A model generated the notes under the pieces. The model worked only from the letters and a program-made list of their open reading frames with translations, ran no database searches and had not been told where the DNA came from. A stretch of DNA of 39,556 nucleotides from Glaciecola sp. Lineage in GTDB: Bacteria > Pseudomonadota > Gammaproteobacteria > Enterobacterales > Alteromonadaceae. A program made the translations under genes and the position numbers. The DNA lies in the NCBI GenBank assembly GCA_023268935.1, contig JALRKK010000061.1, forward strand, positions 1 to 39,556. Direction: 5' to 3'. This document shows, piece after piece, positions 1-8,216 of this stretch (position 1 is the first letter of the stretch; every line of letters begins with the position of its first letter).

Positions 1-395
1 GCTGCTTGTTCACCGCCAAAATTTTTCGACTGACCACCAAATGGGCGCTGGTAAACTTTACCTTCATCTGTACGAGAAAAAGGTAAACCCATATTTTCCA
101 TTTCGATGATAGCTTCAGGACCCGTTTTACACATGTATTCGATAGCATCTTGGTCACCAATATAGTCTGAACCTTTGACCGTATCGTACATGTGCCATTC
201 CCAATTATCTTCGTGAGAATTACCCAATGCTACTGTGATACCACCCTGTGCAGATACAGTGTGAGAACGAGTCGGGAATACTTTGGAAAGCAAAGCACAA
301 GACTGACCTGATTGAGAGATTTGTAAAGCAGCGCGCATACCCGCACCACCAGCGCCGATTACAACGGCATCGAATTCATGAACTGGAATACCCAT
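1..395 (-). CDS. sdhA: Succinate dehydrogenase flavoprotein subunit (N-terminal part)
   Basis: Catalytic flavoprotein of respiratory complex II, oxidising succinate to fumarate at the inner membrane. Only the first ~131 residues lie in the window; the gene runs off the left edge. Seen directly: an N-terminal dinucleotide-binding motif GAGGAG (residues 14-19) and the TRSHT segment, whose His45 corresponds to the covalent FAD attachment His in E. coli SdhA, followed by SAQGGI. The ATG at 393-395 gives the same N-terminal length as E. coli. It lies 6 bp downstream of sdhD, so sdhC-sdhD-sdhA form one operon; sdhB should follow outside the window. Confidence 0.97.
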   Translation of the reverse strand, partial: MGIPVHEFDAVVIGAGGAGMRAALQISQSGQSCALLSKVFPTRSHTVSAQGGITVALGNSHEDNWEWHMYDTVKGSDYIGDQDAIEYMCKTGPEAIIEMENMGLPFSRTDEGKVYQRPFGGQSKNFGGEQA

Positions 396-401
396 CGTCT
401 A

Positions 402-749
402 TTACACTCCCCAAAGTACAAATAAGCCTACCGCTACATAGACGAAGGCAATAATATTTAACACGTATTGTAAACCAGCACGTAATCCAGCTGGCTTAAT
501 GTAGTCTGTTAGCACCTGCCATAGGCCTATGCGAACGTGTAACATGACTGAGACTAATGCCGCAAGAGTAAACACTTTGGTCGTTAACGAACCAAAGAAA
601 CCTTGCCACACGTCATAAGTTACTGTGTCAGTGGTAATGAAAAACCAACCGATGTAGAAAGAAAACAGCATAATGATAAGTGCTGTAGCGCGTAATGACA
701 CCCAGTCTTGGACGCCGTCGCGTTTGATTGTTGCTTGATTGGTTACCAC
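402..749 (-). CDS. sdhD: Succinate dehydrogenase membrane anchor subunit
   Basis: Hydrophobic anchor of complex II that, with SdhC, holds heme b and the ubiquinone site. With the GTG start at 747-749 the protein is 115 aa, the length of E. coli SdhD, and begins MVTNQ, parallel to MVSNA there. Conserved stretches include the KRDGVQDW start, TYDVWQGFF and GLWQVLTDYIKP; three membrane helices are evident. The frame stays open for 12 codons upstream to an ATG, but that start would lie inside sdhC and adds non-conserved residues. The GTG overlaps the sdhC stop (TGGTAA), suggesting translational coupling. Confidence 0.95.
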   Translation of the reverse strand: MVTNQATIKRDGVQDWVSLRATALIIMLFSFYIGWFFITTDTVTYDVWQGFFGSLTTKVFTLAALVSVMLHVRIGLWQVLTDYIKPAGLRAGLQYVLNIIAFVYVAVGLFVLWGV

Positions 750-1138
750 AATGCCACCCCTATGATTAATGTTAGAGCAATCCAAGCGCCAATGACGATT
801 TGCGCGCTTTTGTTACCTGATTCCAGCTCTTCCCAGTGCCCCATATCCATGATTGCATGACGTACACCGCCAAGAATATGATAGGTTAAGGCTGAAATTG
901 TGCCGATGGTAATGAACTTACCTAAAAAACCGTTCATTGCTGCCTGTACATCTGCAAAACCTTGGGCTGAGCTCAAAGAGACTGCCCACGCTGCAATAAC
1001 AAACAACAAAGCAAAAAACATCGCCACACCTGTTACACGGTGTAAAATCGATGAAATAGCAGACGGTGGAAATTTAATCGTATTTAAATCTAAATTTACG
1101 GGTCTTTGCTTTTTCACAATAACTTGCCTATTTCTCAT
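743..1138 (-). CDS. sdhC: Succinate dehydrogenase cytochrome b556 subunit
   Basis: Heme b-binding membrane subunit of complex II, 131 aa (E. coli SdhC is 129). Recognised from VKKQRPVNLDL near the N-terminus, the SILHRVTGV segment carrying the conserved Ser and Arg of the quinone site, and YHILGGVRH, where the second His is the expected heme ligand. Three membrane helices. First gene of the sdh operon; its stop overlaps the GTG of sdhD. The 413-bp gap upstream is shared with divergent gltA and carries ArcA-like repeats. The first residues MRNRQVI are not well conserved, so the exact start is slightly uncertain. Confidence 0.95.
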   Translation of the reverse strand: MRNRQVIVKKQRPVNLDLNTIKFPPSAISSILHRVTGVAMFFALLFVIAAWAVSLSSAQGFADVQAAMNGFLGKFITIGTISALTYHILGGVRHAIMDMGHWEELESGNKSAQIVIGAWIALTLIIGVALW

Positions 1139-1178
1139 TCGTAGGGATTTTTAACATTGACGTTACCTTCAAACGTAT

Positions 1179-1207
1179 TACATAGATGTTTGTAAATTTA
1201 ACGTTAA
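1179..1207 (-). promoter_or_regulatory. Putative sdhCDA promoter
   Basis: On the minus strand, TTAACG (1202-1207; 4/6 to TTGACA) is followed after 17 bp by TATGTA (1179-1184), about 40 bp before the sdhC start. The -35 hexamer coincides with one element of an ArcA-like direct-repeat pair, which would fit repression by steric exclusion. The transcription start is inferred from sequence only. Confidence 0.35.
1191..1207 (+). promoter_or_regulatory. ArcA-like direct repeats, proximal pair
   Basis: TGTAAA at 1191-1196 and CGTTAA at 1202-1207 are exactly 11 bp apart, one helical turn. This matches the known E. coli ArcA site architecture of TGTTAA-like direct repeats at ~11-bp spacing. The pair overlaps the candidate sdhC promoter. 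Confidence 0.4.
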
Positions 1208-1244
1208 TTGCTATAAATCGTTGTTTCATCCGAAAAACTACAAA

Positions 1245-1272
1245 TGTTAACCATTTGTTAACGTTTTGTAAG
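1245..1272 (+). promoter_or_regulatory. ArcA-like direct repeats, distal triplet
   Basis: TGTTAA (1245-1250), TGTTAA (1256-1261) and TGTAAG (1267-1272) repeat at exactly 11-bp intervals. Two of three match TGTTAA perfectly. Spacing and sequence fit a multi-element ArcA-P binding region of the type controlling sdh and gltA in E. coli. Binding itself is inferred. Confidence 0.5.
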
Positions 1273-1442
1273 CTAAATATATTCCTTCAACATCCGATAC
1301 ACTTAGCAATGTAAGTATACCGAGGGCATTATACAATTACAATTTTCTGTGTCTAGTTAAGACATTAGTAGCAAAGTAAATGATCATGAACAGTATAATA
1401 AATGGCAATTTACACCATTTATTAAGGAAATTGTCATAAAAA

Positions 1443-1471
1443 TTGACTTAATGTTACTTTACCCTTACAAA
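1443..1471 (+). promoter_or_regulatory. Putative gltA promoter
   Basis: TTGACT (1443-1448; 5/6 to consensus) and TACAAA (1466-1471; 4/6) are separated by 17 bp, about 80 bp before the gltA ATG. A strong ribosome-binding site (GAGGAG, ~1539) precedes the gene. Confidence 0.45.
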
Positions 1472-1551
1472 TACGCCCCTTTGCAAAAGGTTTATTTATT
1501 TACATAACGCAGTTAAGATATGTAAAAGAAACAATCTGAGGAGAACAAAAT

Positions 1552-2835
1552 ATGGCAGTAGATAAAGCCATTCTTACTATTGGTGACAAGGAAGTAGAAC
1601 TTCCAATTTTACAAGGGACTGCTGGAAATGATGTCATCGACATTCGCACATTAGGCAGTACTGGGTATTTTACATATGACCCAGGTTTCTTAGCTACAGG
1701 TTCTTGCGATTCTTCTATTACTTTTATCGACGGTGCTGAAGGTGTGTTACTACATCGTGGTTTTCCAATTGGTGAACTTGCTGAAAAATCAGACTATTTA
1801 GAAGTGTGTTATATGCTCCTCCACGGTAGCGCACCAACTTCTGAAGAATATAAAGAGTTTAAAAATACCATCACACGCCATACTATGGTGCACGAGCAAA
1901 TCGGTAAGTTTTTCCACGGTTTCTTGAATGATTCGCATCCGATGGCGATGTTATGTGGTACTGTTGGTGCATTATCATCTTTTTATCACAGTGATTTAGA
2001 TGTTTCTTGTCCTGAGCAACGCGTTCGTTCTGCGCATCGTTTAATTGCAAAAATGCCAACCCTTATTGCAATGGCATATAAGTATTCCATCGGACAACCC
2101 TTTGTTTATCCTCGCAACGATCTCTCTTATGCTGCGAACTTCTTAAACATGATGTTCTCTGTTCCGGCCGAAGATTATCACATCAGCCCGGCGGTTGAAC
2201 GTGCAATGGACCGCATTTTCATCTTGCACGCTGATCACGAACAAAATGCTTCCACCTCAACAGTTCGTCTCGCTGGTTCTTCTGGTGCAAACCCTTATGC
2301 ATGTATTGCTGCTGGTGTTGCATCGTTGTGGGGACCTGCGCACGGTGGTGCCAATGAAGCATGTTTGAACATGCTAGAAGAAATCGGTACGGTTGACCGC
2401 ATTCCTGAGTTCATTGCTCGTGCGAAAGACAAGTCTGATCCATTCCGCTTAATGGGCTTTGGTCACCGTGTTTACAAAAACACAGACCCTCGCGCCAAAG
2501 TCATGCGTGAATCTTGCCATGAAGTGCTTGCTGAATTGCAACTAGACGATCCGTTACTAGATGTGGCCATGGAATTGGAGCGCATCGCTCTGTCTGATCC
2601 ATACTTCGCAGAGAAAAAATTATTCCCTAATGTTGATTTCTACTCAGGCATCGTATTAAAAGCAATCGGTATCCCAACAAACATGTTCACGTGTATCTTT
2701 GCTCTTGCACGTACCGTTGGTTGGATTTCACACTGGCATGAAATGATGAGCCAGCCAGGTCAAAAGATCGGTCGCCCTCGTCAAATGTACACAGGTGAAA
2801 CACAACGTACTTATCAGCCAATTGACAAAAATTAA
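1552..2835 (+). CDS. gltA: Citrate synthase, type II
   Basis: Condenses acetyl-CoA and oxaloacetate to citrate, entering the TCA cycle. 427 aa, identical in length to E. coli GltA. Catalytic motifs are present: the first His in GPAHGGANE, the second in GFGHRVYKN, and the Asp in NVDFYSG, corresponding to the family's His-His-Asp triad. The start is supported by a GAGGAG Shine-Dalgarno about 7 bases upstream. It is divergent from sdhCDA and followed by a clear intrinsic terminator, so it is probably monocistronic. Control by oxygen through ArcA is inferred from the shared upstream repeats. The long type II form is typically NADH-sensitive, from family knowledge. Confidence 0.98.
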   Translation: MAVDKAILTIGDKEVELPILQGTAGNDVIDIRTLGSTGYFTYDPGFLATGSCDSSITFIDGAEGVLLHRGFPIGELAEKSDYLEVCYMLLHGSAPTSEEYKEFKNTITRHTMVHEQIGKFFHGFLNDSHPMAMLCGTVGALSSFYHSDLDVSCPEQRVRSAHRLIAKMPTLIAMAYKYSIGQPFVYPRNDLSYAANFLNMMFSVPAEDYHISPAVERAMDRIFILHADHEQNASTSTVRLAGSSGANPYACIAAGVASLWGPAHGGANEACLNMLEEIGTVDRIPEFIARAKDKSDPFRLMGFGHRVYKNTDPRAKVMRESCHEVLAELQLDDPLLDVAMELERIALSDPYFAEKKLFPNVDFYSGIVLKAIGIPTNMFTCIFALARTVGWISHWHEMMSQPGQKIGRPRQMYTGETQRTYQPIDKN

Positions 2836-2851
2836 TTAGCTTGTATTCTAT

Positions 2852-2879
2852 AAAAGCACTCTACGGAGTGCTTTTTTTG
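2852..2879 (+). terminator. Intrinsic terminator of gltA
   Basis: A perfect 10-bp stem, AAAAGCACTC (2852-2861) and GAGTGCTTTT (2866-2875), with a TACG tetraloop, followed by a T run. It starts 17 bp after the gltA stop codon. Confidence 0.92.
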
Positions 2880-2925
2880 TGTTCGCTTGATAGAATTTGC
2901 ACAATGCATAAGATGGAATGAAAAG

Positions 2926-3390
2926 ATGTCTCACAATTCAAGTGTCCCCGAACCAGAAAGTGCCTATCGATTACCATTTCAAGCTTGGCTGTTAGGTGTT
3001 GCAGGACTGATTCCTTTTCTAACTATTCCGTTATTAATTTCCATTGAGCTCATCTCATATAGTCAAGGTGTGTTTTATTTTAAGCAATATTCAGCACTGA
3101 TTTTATCTTTCTTAGGTGGTGTATTATGGCTTAACGCCTTAATGGAGAGACATACTCCGCACATGCTTTACGTTGCCATGCTACCGAGTATCTTTGGCTG
3201 GTTTGCCGTCAGCTTTTTATCCAACAATATGGCTCTTACTTTTCTAACGTTAAGTTTTGTAAGTTTAGTGTTTTATGAAAGGTTGTTTCTGTTGATTCCA
3301 AAAGATTGGATAAAAGACTACAGTAAATTGAGAATAATGCTGACCGCAGTCGTTGCGGCCAGCCACTTTGTGATGACGATTCTGGATTAA
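2926..3390 (+). CDS. DUF3429 family integral membrane protein
   Basis: 154-aa hydrophobic protein with about five predicted membrane segments (beginning near AWLLGVAGLIPF) and a polar N-terminus MSHNSSVPEPE. The pattern, including the helix with GLIPF and a later YSALILSFLGGVLW segment, fits DUF3429, a family without an established function. I chose the ATG at 2926, which has a GGAATG purine-rich stretch upstream; the frame extends 13 codons further to a TTG at 2887, too close to the gltA terminator to be likely. The gene is convergent with manC, with only 22 bp between. It may use readthrough or its own weak promoter. Confidence 0.75.
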   Translation: MSHNSSVPEPESAYRLPFQAWLLGVAGLIPFLTIPLLISIELISYSQGVFYFKQYSALILSFLGGVLWLNALMERHTPHMLYVAMLPSIFGWFAVSFLSNNMALTFLTLSFVSLVFYERLFLLIPKDWIKDYSKLRIMLTAVVAASHFVMTILD

Positions 3391-3412
3391 CCGTAAAAGT
3401 TAGATCACATAA

Positions 3413-4834
3413 TCAGCTTTTCCTGCGACCATAACGATCTGAAAGACGCACAATGTCGTCTTCGCCAAGATAGCTTCCTGATTGCACCTCAATTAATTCC
3501 AGTTCAATTTTGCCTGGGTTTTCTAGAGCGTGTACCTCACCGATCGGAATATAGGTAGATTCATTTTCTGATATCAAAAGCGTGTCTTCACCTAAAGTAA
3601 CCTTCGCCGTGCCTGAAACCACAATCCAATGCTCTGCACGATGATGATGCATTTGTACAGATAGCTTTTCACCTGGCTTGACTGTGATGTGTTTAACTTG
3701 AAAGCGCTCGCCATTATCTATCGAATCGTAACTTCCCCATGGACGGAATACTTCTCTGTGGAATTGGAATTCTGGACGAGATTGTTCCTTGAGTTGATTG
3801 ACAATGGTTTTGATATCTTGAACCGCATCACGTTTAGCGACCAATACTGCGTCTTTGGTTTCAACTACTACCATGTCATCACATCCTACTAACGTAACTA
3901 GACGCCCTTCTGCATTGACATAATTGTTGTGTGACTGTGTGGCCATGACATCACCTACGAACGCATTGCCATAAGAGTCTTTTTCTGCCACATCCCACAA
4001 AGATGACCACGCCCCCACATCAGACCAGCCCGCTTGTAACGGAACCATGGCTACATTTTCTGCTTTTTCCATGACGGCATAATCAATCGAATCGTCTGGA
4101 GAAGCAGAAAATGCCTCAGCTGCAACACGAATAAAGTCTAAATCTTGTTCAGACCCTTCAAGTGCTCTCTCGCAAGCAAGAAGAATTTCAGGTGAATGGA
4201 TCTTCAATGCGTCTAAATATGCCTGTGCTTTGAACATAAACATACCCGAGTTCCAGTAGTAGTCTCCATTTTGCACATAATCTTGTGCCGTTGCCATATT
4301 GGGTTTTTCGACAAACTGCGCAACTTGATAGCCCAATAACGTTTCTTTATGTGAGACTGAACTACCGCTTTTGATATAACCATATCCTGTATGGGGTTCT
4401 TCTGGTACTACCCCAAAAGTAACCAAATAATTTTGTTCAGCAAGCGCGCGGGCTTTAACTAAGGCCTGATGAAACACCTTTTCATCTCGAATCAAGTGAT
4501 CGGCAGCCAATACCAACAACATGGGGTCGTGAGCATTTTGTATCGCTTGTAGGGCGGCCAGGGCAATCGCAGGCGCTGTATTCCGCCCAATAGGTTCAAG
4601 GATAATGCCTTGATGCTGATGATTGATTTGACGCAGTTGTTCCGCCACCAAAAAACGATGCTCTTCATTGCAGATAATTAACGGCGCAGAAGTACCACTC
4701 ACCGGCAAACGCGTTAGAGTGTCCTGTAACATGCTTTGTTCAGAGGTGAGTTTCAAAAATTGCTTGGGATAAGCAACACGAGACTTGGGCCACAGGCGAC
4801 TACCTGAACCACCAGCTAAAATAACAGGGATCAT
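3413..4834 (-). CDS. manC: Mannose-1-phosphate guanylyltransferase / mannose-6-phosphate isomerase
   Basis: Bifunctional enzyme making GDP-mannose for surface polysaccharide: type II phosphomannose isomerase plus guanylyltransferase. 473 aa, normal for the fused AlgA/CpsB/ManC type. The N-terminal domain has the nucleotidyltransferase signature [12 protein letters not shown] followed by PKQFL; FVEKP lies mid-domain. The C-terminal cupin (after residue ~360) has [22 protein letters not shown] (metal-binding His cluster) and the following beta strands. An AGGA ribosome-binding site precedes the ATG. It stands alone, without neighbouring O-antigen or capsule genes, so the polysaccharide it feeds cannot be told from this window. 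Confidence 0.95.
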   Translation of the reverse strand: MIPVILAGGSGSRLWPKSRVAYPKQFLKLTSEQSMLQDTLTRLPVSGTSAPLIICNEEHRFLVAEQLRQINHQHQGIILEPIGRNTAPAIALAALQAIQNAHDPMLLVLAADHLIRDEKVFHQALVKARALAEQNYLVTFGVVPEEPHTGYGYIKSGSSVSHKETLLGYQVAQFVEKPNMATAQDYVQNGDYYWNSGMFMFKAQAYLDALKIHSPEILLACERALEGSEQDLDFIRVAAEAFSASPDDSIDYAVMEKAENVAMVPLQAGWSDVGAWSSLWDVAEKDSYGNAFVGDVMATQSHNNYVNAEGRLVTLVGCDDMVVVETKDAVLVAKRDAVQDIKTIVNQLKEQSRPEFQFHREVFRPWGSYDSIDNGERFQVKHITVKPGEKLSVQMHHHRAEHWIVVSGTAKVTLGEDTLLISENESTYIPIGEVHALENPGKIELELIEVQSGSYLGEDDIVRLSDRYGRRKS

Positions 4835-4913
4835 TGTTGTATTCCTTTACTCACAAATGTCTTTAAAGTGTAGTCAATCAGTCGCATATTCGCCAAATCA
4901 TCGAGACAATTTT

Positions 4914-5735
4914 TTATGTCAGTTGTCCATTTTGATAATCGCTAATAGCCTGACGTATTTCTTCTTCAGTATTCATCACAAATGGTCCATATTGTACGAT
5001 TGGCTCTTTAATTGGCTTGCCACTGACAAATATAAACTTTGCCTCACTTTCTACATTAACTGAGATTGTTTCACTCAGCGAAAGTACCGCACAAACACCC
5101 CTAGTGATTGTTTTAGTGGCAATGTTGACCTCACCATCGTATACATAAATAAAACCACTTTGTTCAGGATCTGTATCGGCATGAAAATCCTGTTTTTCAG
5201 TCAAATGTACATCCCAAAACTGAGGTTTGACCGCTGTTGTATTCACAACTCCGTCAATATTGTGAAACTGGCCAGCTAACACTCTCACTTTACCGGCTTC
5301 TAAAATAACCTCTGGAATCATTGAGCTAGGAATATCTTGATAGTTCGGCTCACTCATCTTTTGGTGCGCGGGCAAATTGACCCACAACTGAAACCCGCGC
5401 AAAACGCCATGCGTTTGTTGAGGCATTTCTTCATGAATAATTCCTCTGCCTGCGTTCATCCACTGCAAGCCACCGTCTTCTATAAGACCTGAGTTACCGA
5501 CTGAATCCTTATGCCTCATTTTGCCTTGCAACATATAAGTGACCGTTTGAAAACCTCTATGTGGATGAGGCGGAAAGCCAGCAATATAATCTTGCGCAGA
5601 ATCTGAACCGAATTCATCTAGCATCAAAAAAGGATCGAGTCTTGGTAATAAAGGCTGCCCAATAATTCGTTTTAGTTTTACGCCGGCTCCATCTTGGGTA
5701 GCAATGCCTTGCACTGTGTGGGAAATTATCGTCAT
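4914..5735 (-). CDS. Pirin family protein (bicupin)
   Basis: 273-aa two-domain cupin of the pirin family. The N-terminal domain carries the metal-site residues in FPPHPHRGFQT (two His) with a later His in RHKDS and the Glu of HEEMP, the usual 3-His/1-Glu iron site. GLQWMNAGRGIIHEE is the pirin hallmark. Bacterial pirins range from quercetinase-like dioxygenases to regulators of pyruvate metabolism; the sequence does not decide between them. An AGGAA sequence lies just before the ATG. It is divergent from tcdA with a 64-bp gap that must hold both promoters. Confidence 0.9.
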   Translation of the reverse strand: MTIISHTVQGIATQDGAGVKLKRIIGQPLLPRLDPFLMLDEFGSDSAQDYIAGFPPHPHRGFQTVTYMLQGKMRHKDSVGNSGLIEDGGLQWMNAGRGIIHEEMPQQTHGVLRGFQLWVNLPAHQKMSEPNYQDIPSSMIPEVILEAGKVRVLAGQFHNIDGVVNTTAVKPQFWDVHLTEKQDFHADTDPEQSGFIYVYDGEVNIATKTITRGVCAVLSLSETISVNVESEAKFIFVSGKPIKEPIVQYGPFVMNTEEEIRQAISDYQNGQLT

Positions 5736-5799
5736 ACGTTCCTTTTCGGTTTTGGCCTGTGATAAAATATCTAAAGTTTACTAGATTATACGCAATTTT

Positions 5800-6564
5800 A
5801 TGCAAAAAGAACGCTTTGGTGGTGTCGCTCGATTGTACTCTGAAACGAGCTTAGACAAATTTCAAAATGCACATGTGATGGTCATTGGCATCGGTGGCGT
5901 GGGTACCTGGATTGCAGAAGGACTTGCCCGTAGTGCGATTGGTGAAGTGACCTTAGTTGACTTAGACGATATTTGTGTAACCAATACTAACCGCCAGATT
6001 CATGCGTTACAACGCACCATTGGACAGCCTAAAGTAAGTGTAATGGCTGAACGCTTAAGAGATATAAATCCCACCATAACAGTAAACGAGGTAGAAGATT
6101 TTGTGCTACCCGAGAATGTTCAAGAGTTGATCCCAAAAGATGGACGCTTGGTTGTGGATGCTTGTGATTCTATATCCGCCAAGGCTGCCGTTATTGCGCA
6201 TTGCAAACGCTTCAAGATCCCAGTCATTACCATAGGTGGTGCGGGGGGACAAACCGACCCTAGACAAGTCACCACCGGTGACTTAGCGAAAACAATTCAG
6301 TGCCCTTTAAGTGCCAAATTACGCAGTGAACTCCGAAGGCAGTATCACTTTAGCAAGAACCCCAAGCGACGTTTTGGTGTAGAGTGTGTTTACTCCACAG
6401 AACAACTCAAATACCCCCAACCAGACGGCTCTGTTTGCACAACAAAATCATTACAAGAAGGCTCTACTCGACTAGATTGTACCAGTGGTTTTGGCGCAAG
6501 TGTAGCGGTTACTGCGACATTTGGCTTTGTTGCAGTATCTAGAGTTCTTGAAAAGATTCGTTAA
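5800..6564 (+). CDS. tcdA: tRNA threonylcarbamoyladenosine dehydratase
   Basis: E1-like enzyme that cyclises t6A at tRNA position 37 to ct6A with ATP. 254 aa (E. coli TcdA 268; the difference is at both ends). Seen: N-terminal RFGGVARLY, the nucleotide-binding loop GIGGVGTW with VTNTNRQIHA, the GGAGGQ(T)DP segment, VECVYSTE with a conserved Cys, and the C-terminal CTSGFGASVAVTATFGFVA block. Start ATG at 5800 gives the family N-terminus but has no obvious Shine-Dalgarno. The stop shares the 4 bases TTAA (6561-6564) with the convergent DedA-like gene. Confidence 0.95.
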   Translation: MQKERFGGVARLYSETSLDKFQNAHVMVIGIGGVGTWIAEGLARSAIGEVTLVDLDDICVTNTNRQIHALQRTIGQPKVSVMAERLRDINPTITVNEVEDFVLPENVQELIPKDGRLVVDACDSISAKAAVIAHCKRFKIPVITIGGAGGQTDPRQVTTGDLAKTIQCPLSAKLRSELRRQYHFSKNPKRRFGVECVYSTEQLKYPQPDGSVCTTKSLQEGSTRLDCTSGFGASVAVTATFGFVAVSRVLEKIR

Positions 6565-7187
6565 CTTTTTTTATTTTTTATATCCAAAACAAGAGCAACT
6601 AGTAACCAAATAAATAAAGCAGCAAAAATAAAGTAAGTATTTTCTGCTAACTGCATAATTTCTTCACTTAAAATTGCAGTACCTGCTATCAACAATAAAT
6701 AATATGGTAAATTCAATAGTCCGGCTAACCAAACGATTTTCCAACTTTGTCCCTTAGCTCCTTGTGAGACCATAAAAAAAGCTAAGGAATTTATATGAAT
6801 CATTGCTAAAAGTAAGTTTTTTAAGGTAATTTCTTTATTTTTAGAATTATCTTGCATCTGTCTTCTGCCCAGTGCAAAGTTAACCACAGACCCTAGTGTC
6901 GCGGCCAATACCATAGCGATAGTTAGATAAGTAACTCCCTTTAAATCTGGTTCTGAGCCAACTACTAATAACACAGCAAAAAATTGTCCTGGAAAATAAA
7001 AACCAACAAATACGATCGCTTCCAATAATATAATTAGGAATATTAAAGCATAAAAATAATCGCCAATTTGTCCATTAATCACTTGCAAAGTACTGAAACC
7101 TGAAGGGATAATAGAAAAGTGTGTTAGGACTTGTATTAGAGATAGCGCTATCAGTGCAAATAAAGGAAGGATAAACCCATATTTCAT
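6561..7187 (-). CDS. Divergent DedA-like membrane protein
   Basis: 208-aa protein with about five to six hydrophobic segments. The central part resembles the DedA/VTT (SNARE-associated) family: an acidic residue before the loop (LLEAIVFVGFYFPGQ, compare the family E...PGE) and then a Gly-rich helix ending NFALGRRQ, compare Y.LGR. The downstream family motif (GRFIPG...R) is not recognisable; that region reads FFMVSQGAKGQSW instead. DedA proteins act in lipid flipping or membrane homeostasis, but transfer of that role here is only inference. The gene is visibly more AT-rich than its neighbours and is divergent from a LysR regulator, with a palindrome between them. Confidence 0.5.
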   Translation of the reverse strand: MKYGFILPLFALIALSLIQVLTHFSIIPSGFSTLQVINGQIGDYFYALIFLIILLEAIVFVGFYFPGQFFAVLLVVGSEPDLKGVTYLTIAMVLAATLGSVVNFALGRRQMQDNSKNKEITLKNLLLAMIHINSLAFFMVSQGAKGQSWKIVWLAGLLNLPYYLLLIAGTAILSEEIMQLAENTYFIFAALFIWLLVALVLDIKNKKS

Positions 7188-7195
7188 TAAACGTA

Positions 7196-7230
7196 ACTCG
7201 TAAAATTATTTATAACTAATTTTTACGAGT
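7196..7230. promoter_or_regulatory. Palindrome between DedA-like gene and LysR gene
   Basis: A perfect 10-bp inverted repeat, ACTCGTAAAA (7196-7205) and TTTTACGAGT (7221-7230), encloses 15 AT-rich bases that contain a TATAAA-like -10 candidate on the minus strand. It starts 9 bp upstream of the DedA-like start codon. It is suitable as an operator for the adjacent LysR protein or as a leader hairpin; no T-tract makes it a terminator. Confidence 0.45.
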
Positions 7231-7305
7231 CAAAATACGTTTCAGATCGCAAGGATGTGCATGAATGATGAAAGGATATGCAAACAATAACCAAGGGGAT
7301 AATGG

Positions 7306-8205
7306 ATGAGTTACCGTCCTAAAACCACACTCGAACAGTGGCGGATTTTGCAAGCTGTTGTGGACTATGACGGTTATGCGAAAGCTGCACAAGCCCTTAA
7401 TAAAAGCCAATCATCACTGAATCACGCAGTGGCAAAATTACAGTCCGTATTAGGCGTACAATTACTTGAAATCCGCGGCCGCAAAGCCTATTTAACGGAG
7501 GCGGGTGAAGTCATGTTGCGTCGTTCTCGGTATCTGACTGAGAACGTTGAATCGCTTGAGAACCTCGCAGAAAACATCAATCAAGAATGGGAGCCAGAGA
7601 TCACTTTGGCCGTGGATCTAGCGTTTGATAGAAACCTGCTCTACCCCGCATTACAACAATTTATCCCTGAATCTCGAGGTTCACGTCTAAAAATAATCGA
7701 CACGGTTCTAACCGGGACCATTGATGCAATCACCGAACACTGGGCTGATTTAGTCATCTCGCATCAGGTGCCAGTTGGATACTTGGGGGAACCCTTAGTC
7801 GATATGCCTTTTGTGGCTGTATGTCATCCTCAACATGCCATTGCAAGCATGCCAAGTCCTATCGATGCCGAAGCTTTGATGCAGCATTGTCAAATCGTCA
7901 TCAAAGACACCTCGAATAAACCACAAGAGCAATCCGGTTGGTTGCGCTCTGAAAACCGCTGGACTGTTTCTCAATTCGATACAGCAATTGATTTGTTATT
8001 ACAGCAAATTGGGTTTTGTTGGTTACCATTACACAAGGTGTCAAAATACATTGAGAATGATGAGCTTTATGTACTGAATATCAACGGTTCGACACACAAA
8101 CGACTCAGCTCGTATCTTATCACTCCTCAACCAGATAATATTGGCCCAGGCACTCGTTTGTTATCTGATTTGATATTGGCACAAAAACAAATTACGGTAG
8201 CTTAG
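7306..8205 (+). CDS. LysR family transcriptional regulator
   Basis: 299-aa LysR-type regulator. The N-terminal winged helix-turn-helix (residues ~8-65) is clear: LEQWRILQAVVDYDGYAKAA, then the recognition region SQSSLNHAVAKLQ and LLEIRGRKAYLTEAGE. The rest (~90-299) is the periplasmic-binding-like effector domain, starting near EITLAVDLAFD. The ATG at 7306 has AAGGGG 8 bases upstream. It is divergent from the DedA-like gene with a 10-bp palindrome between, the usual arrangement for LysR control of a neighbour; the effector cannot be named. A short ORF follows after 11 bp and is probably cotranscribed. Confidence 0.92.
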   Translation: MSYRPKTTLEQWRILQAVVDYDGYAKAAQALNKSQSSLNHAVAKLQSVLGVQLLEIRGRKAYLTEAGEVMLRRSRYLTENVESLENLAENINQEWEPEITLAVDLAFDRNLLYPALQQFIPESRGSRLKIIDTVLTGTIDAITEHWADLVISHQVPVGYLGEPLVDMPFVAVCHPQHAIASMPSPIDAEALMQHCQIVIKDTSNKPQEQSGWLRSENRWTVSQFDTAIDLLLQQIGFCWLPLHKVSKYIENDELYVLNINGSTHKRLSSYLITPQPDNIGPGTRLLSDLILAQKQITVA

Positions 8206-8216
8206 ATATTTGCAAA

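Larger units (their letters stand above)
1139..1551. other. Divergent sdhC-gltA regulatory intergenic region
   Basis: A 413-bp AT-rich gap between the two divergent TCA-cycle transcription units, with no convincing ORF. It contains two clusters of TGTTAA-like elements at 11-bp spacing (listed separately), one sigma-70-like promoter candidate toward sdhC and one toward gltA. The segment from about 1275 to 1440 is AT-rich and shows nothing else I can name. In E. coli the same divergent region is controlled by ArcA and CRP; I did not find a clear CRP palindrome here. Confidence 0.7.

Noticed and set aside
1300-1440. Possible CRP site in the sdhC-gltA gap
   Set aside because: No TGTGA-N6-TCACA-like palindrome of acceptable quality could be found by eye.
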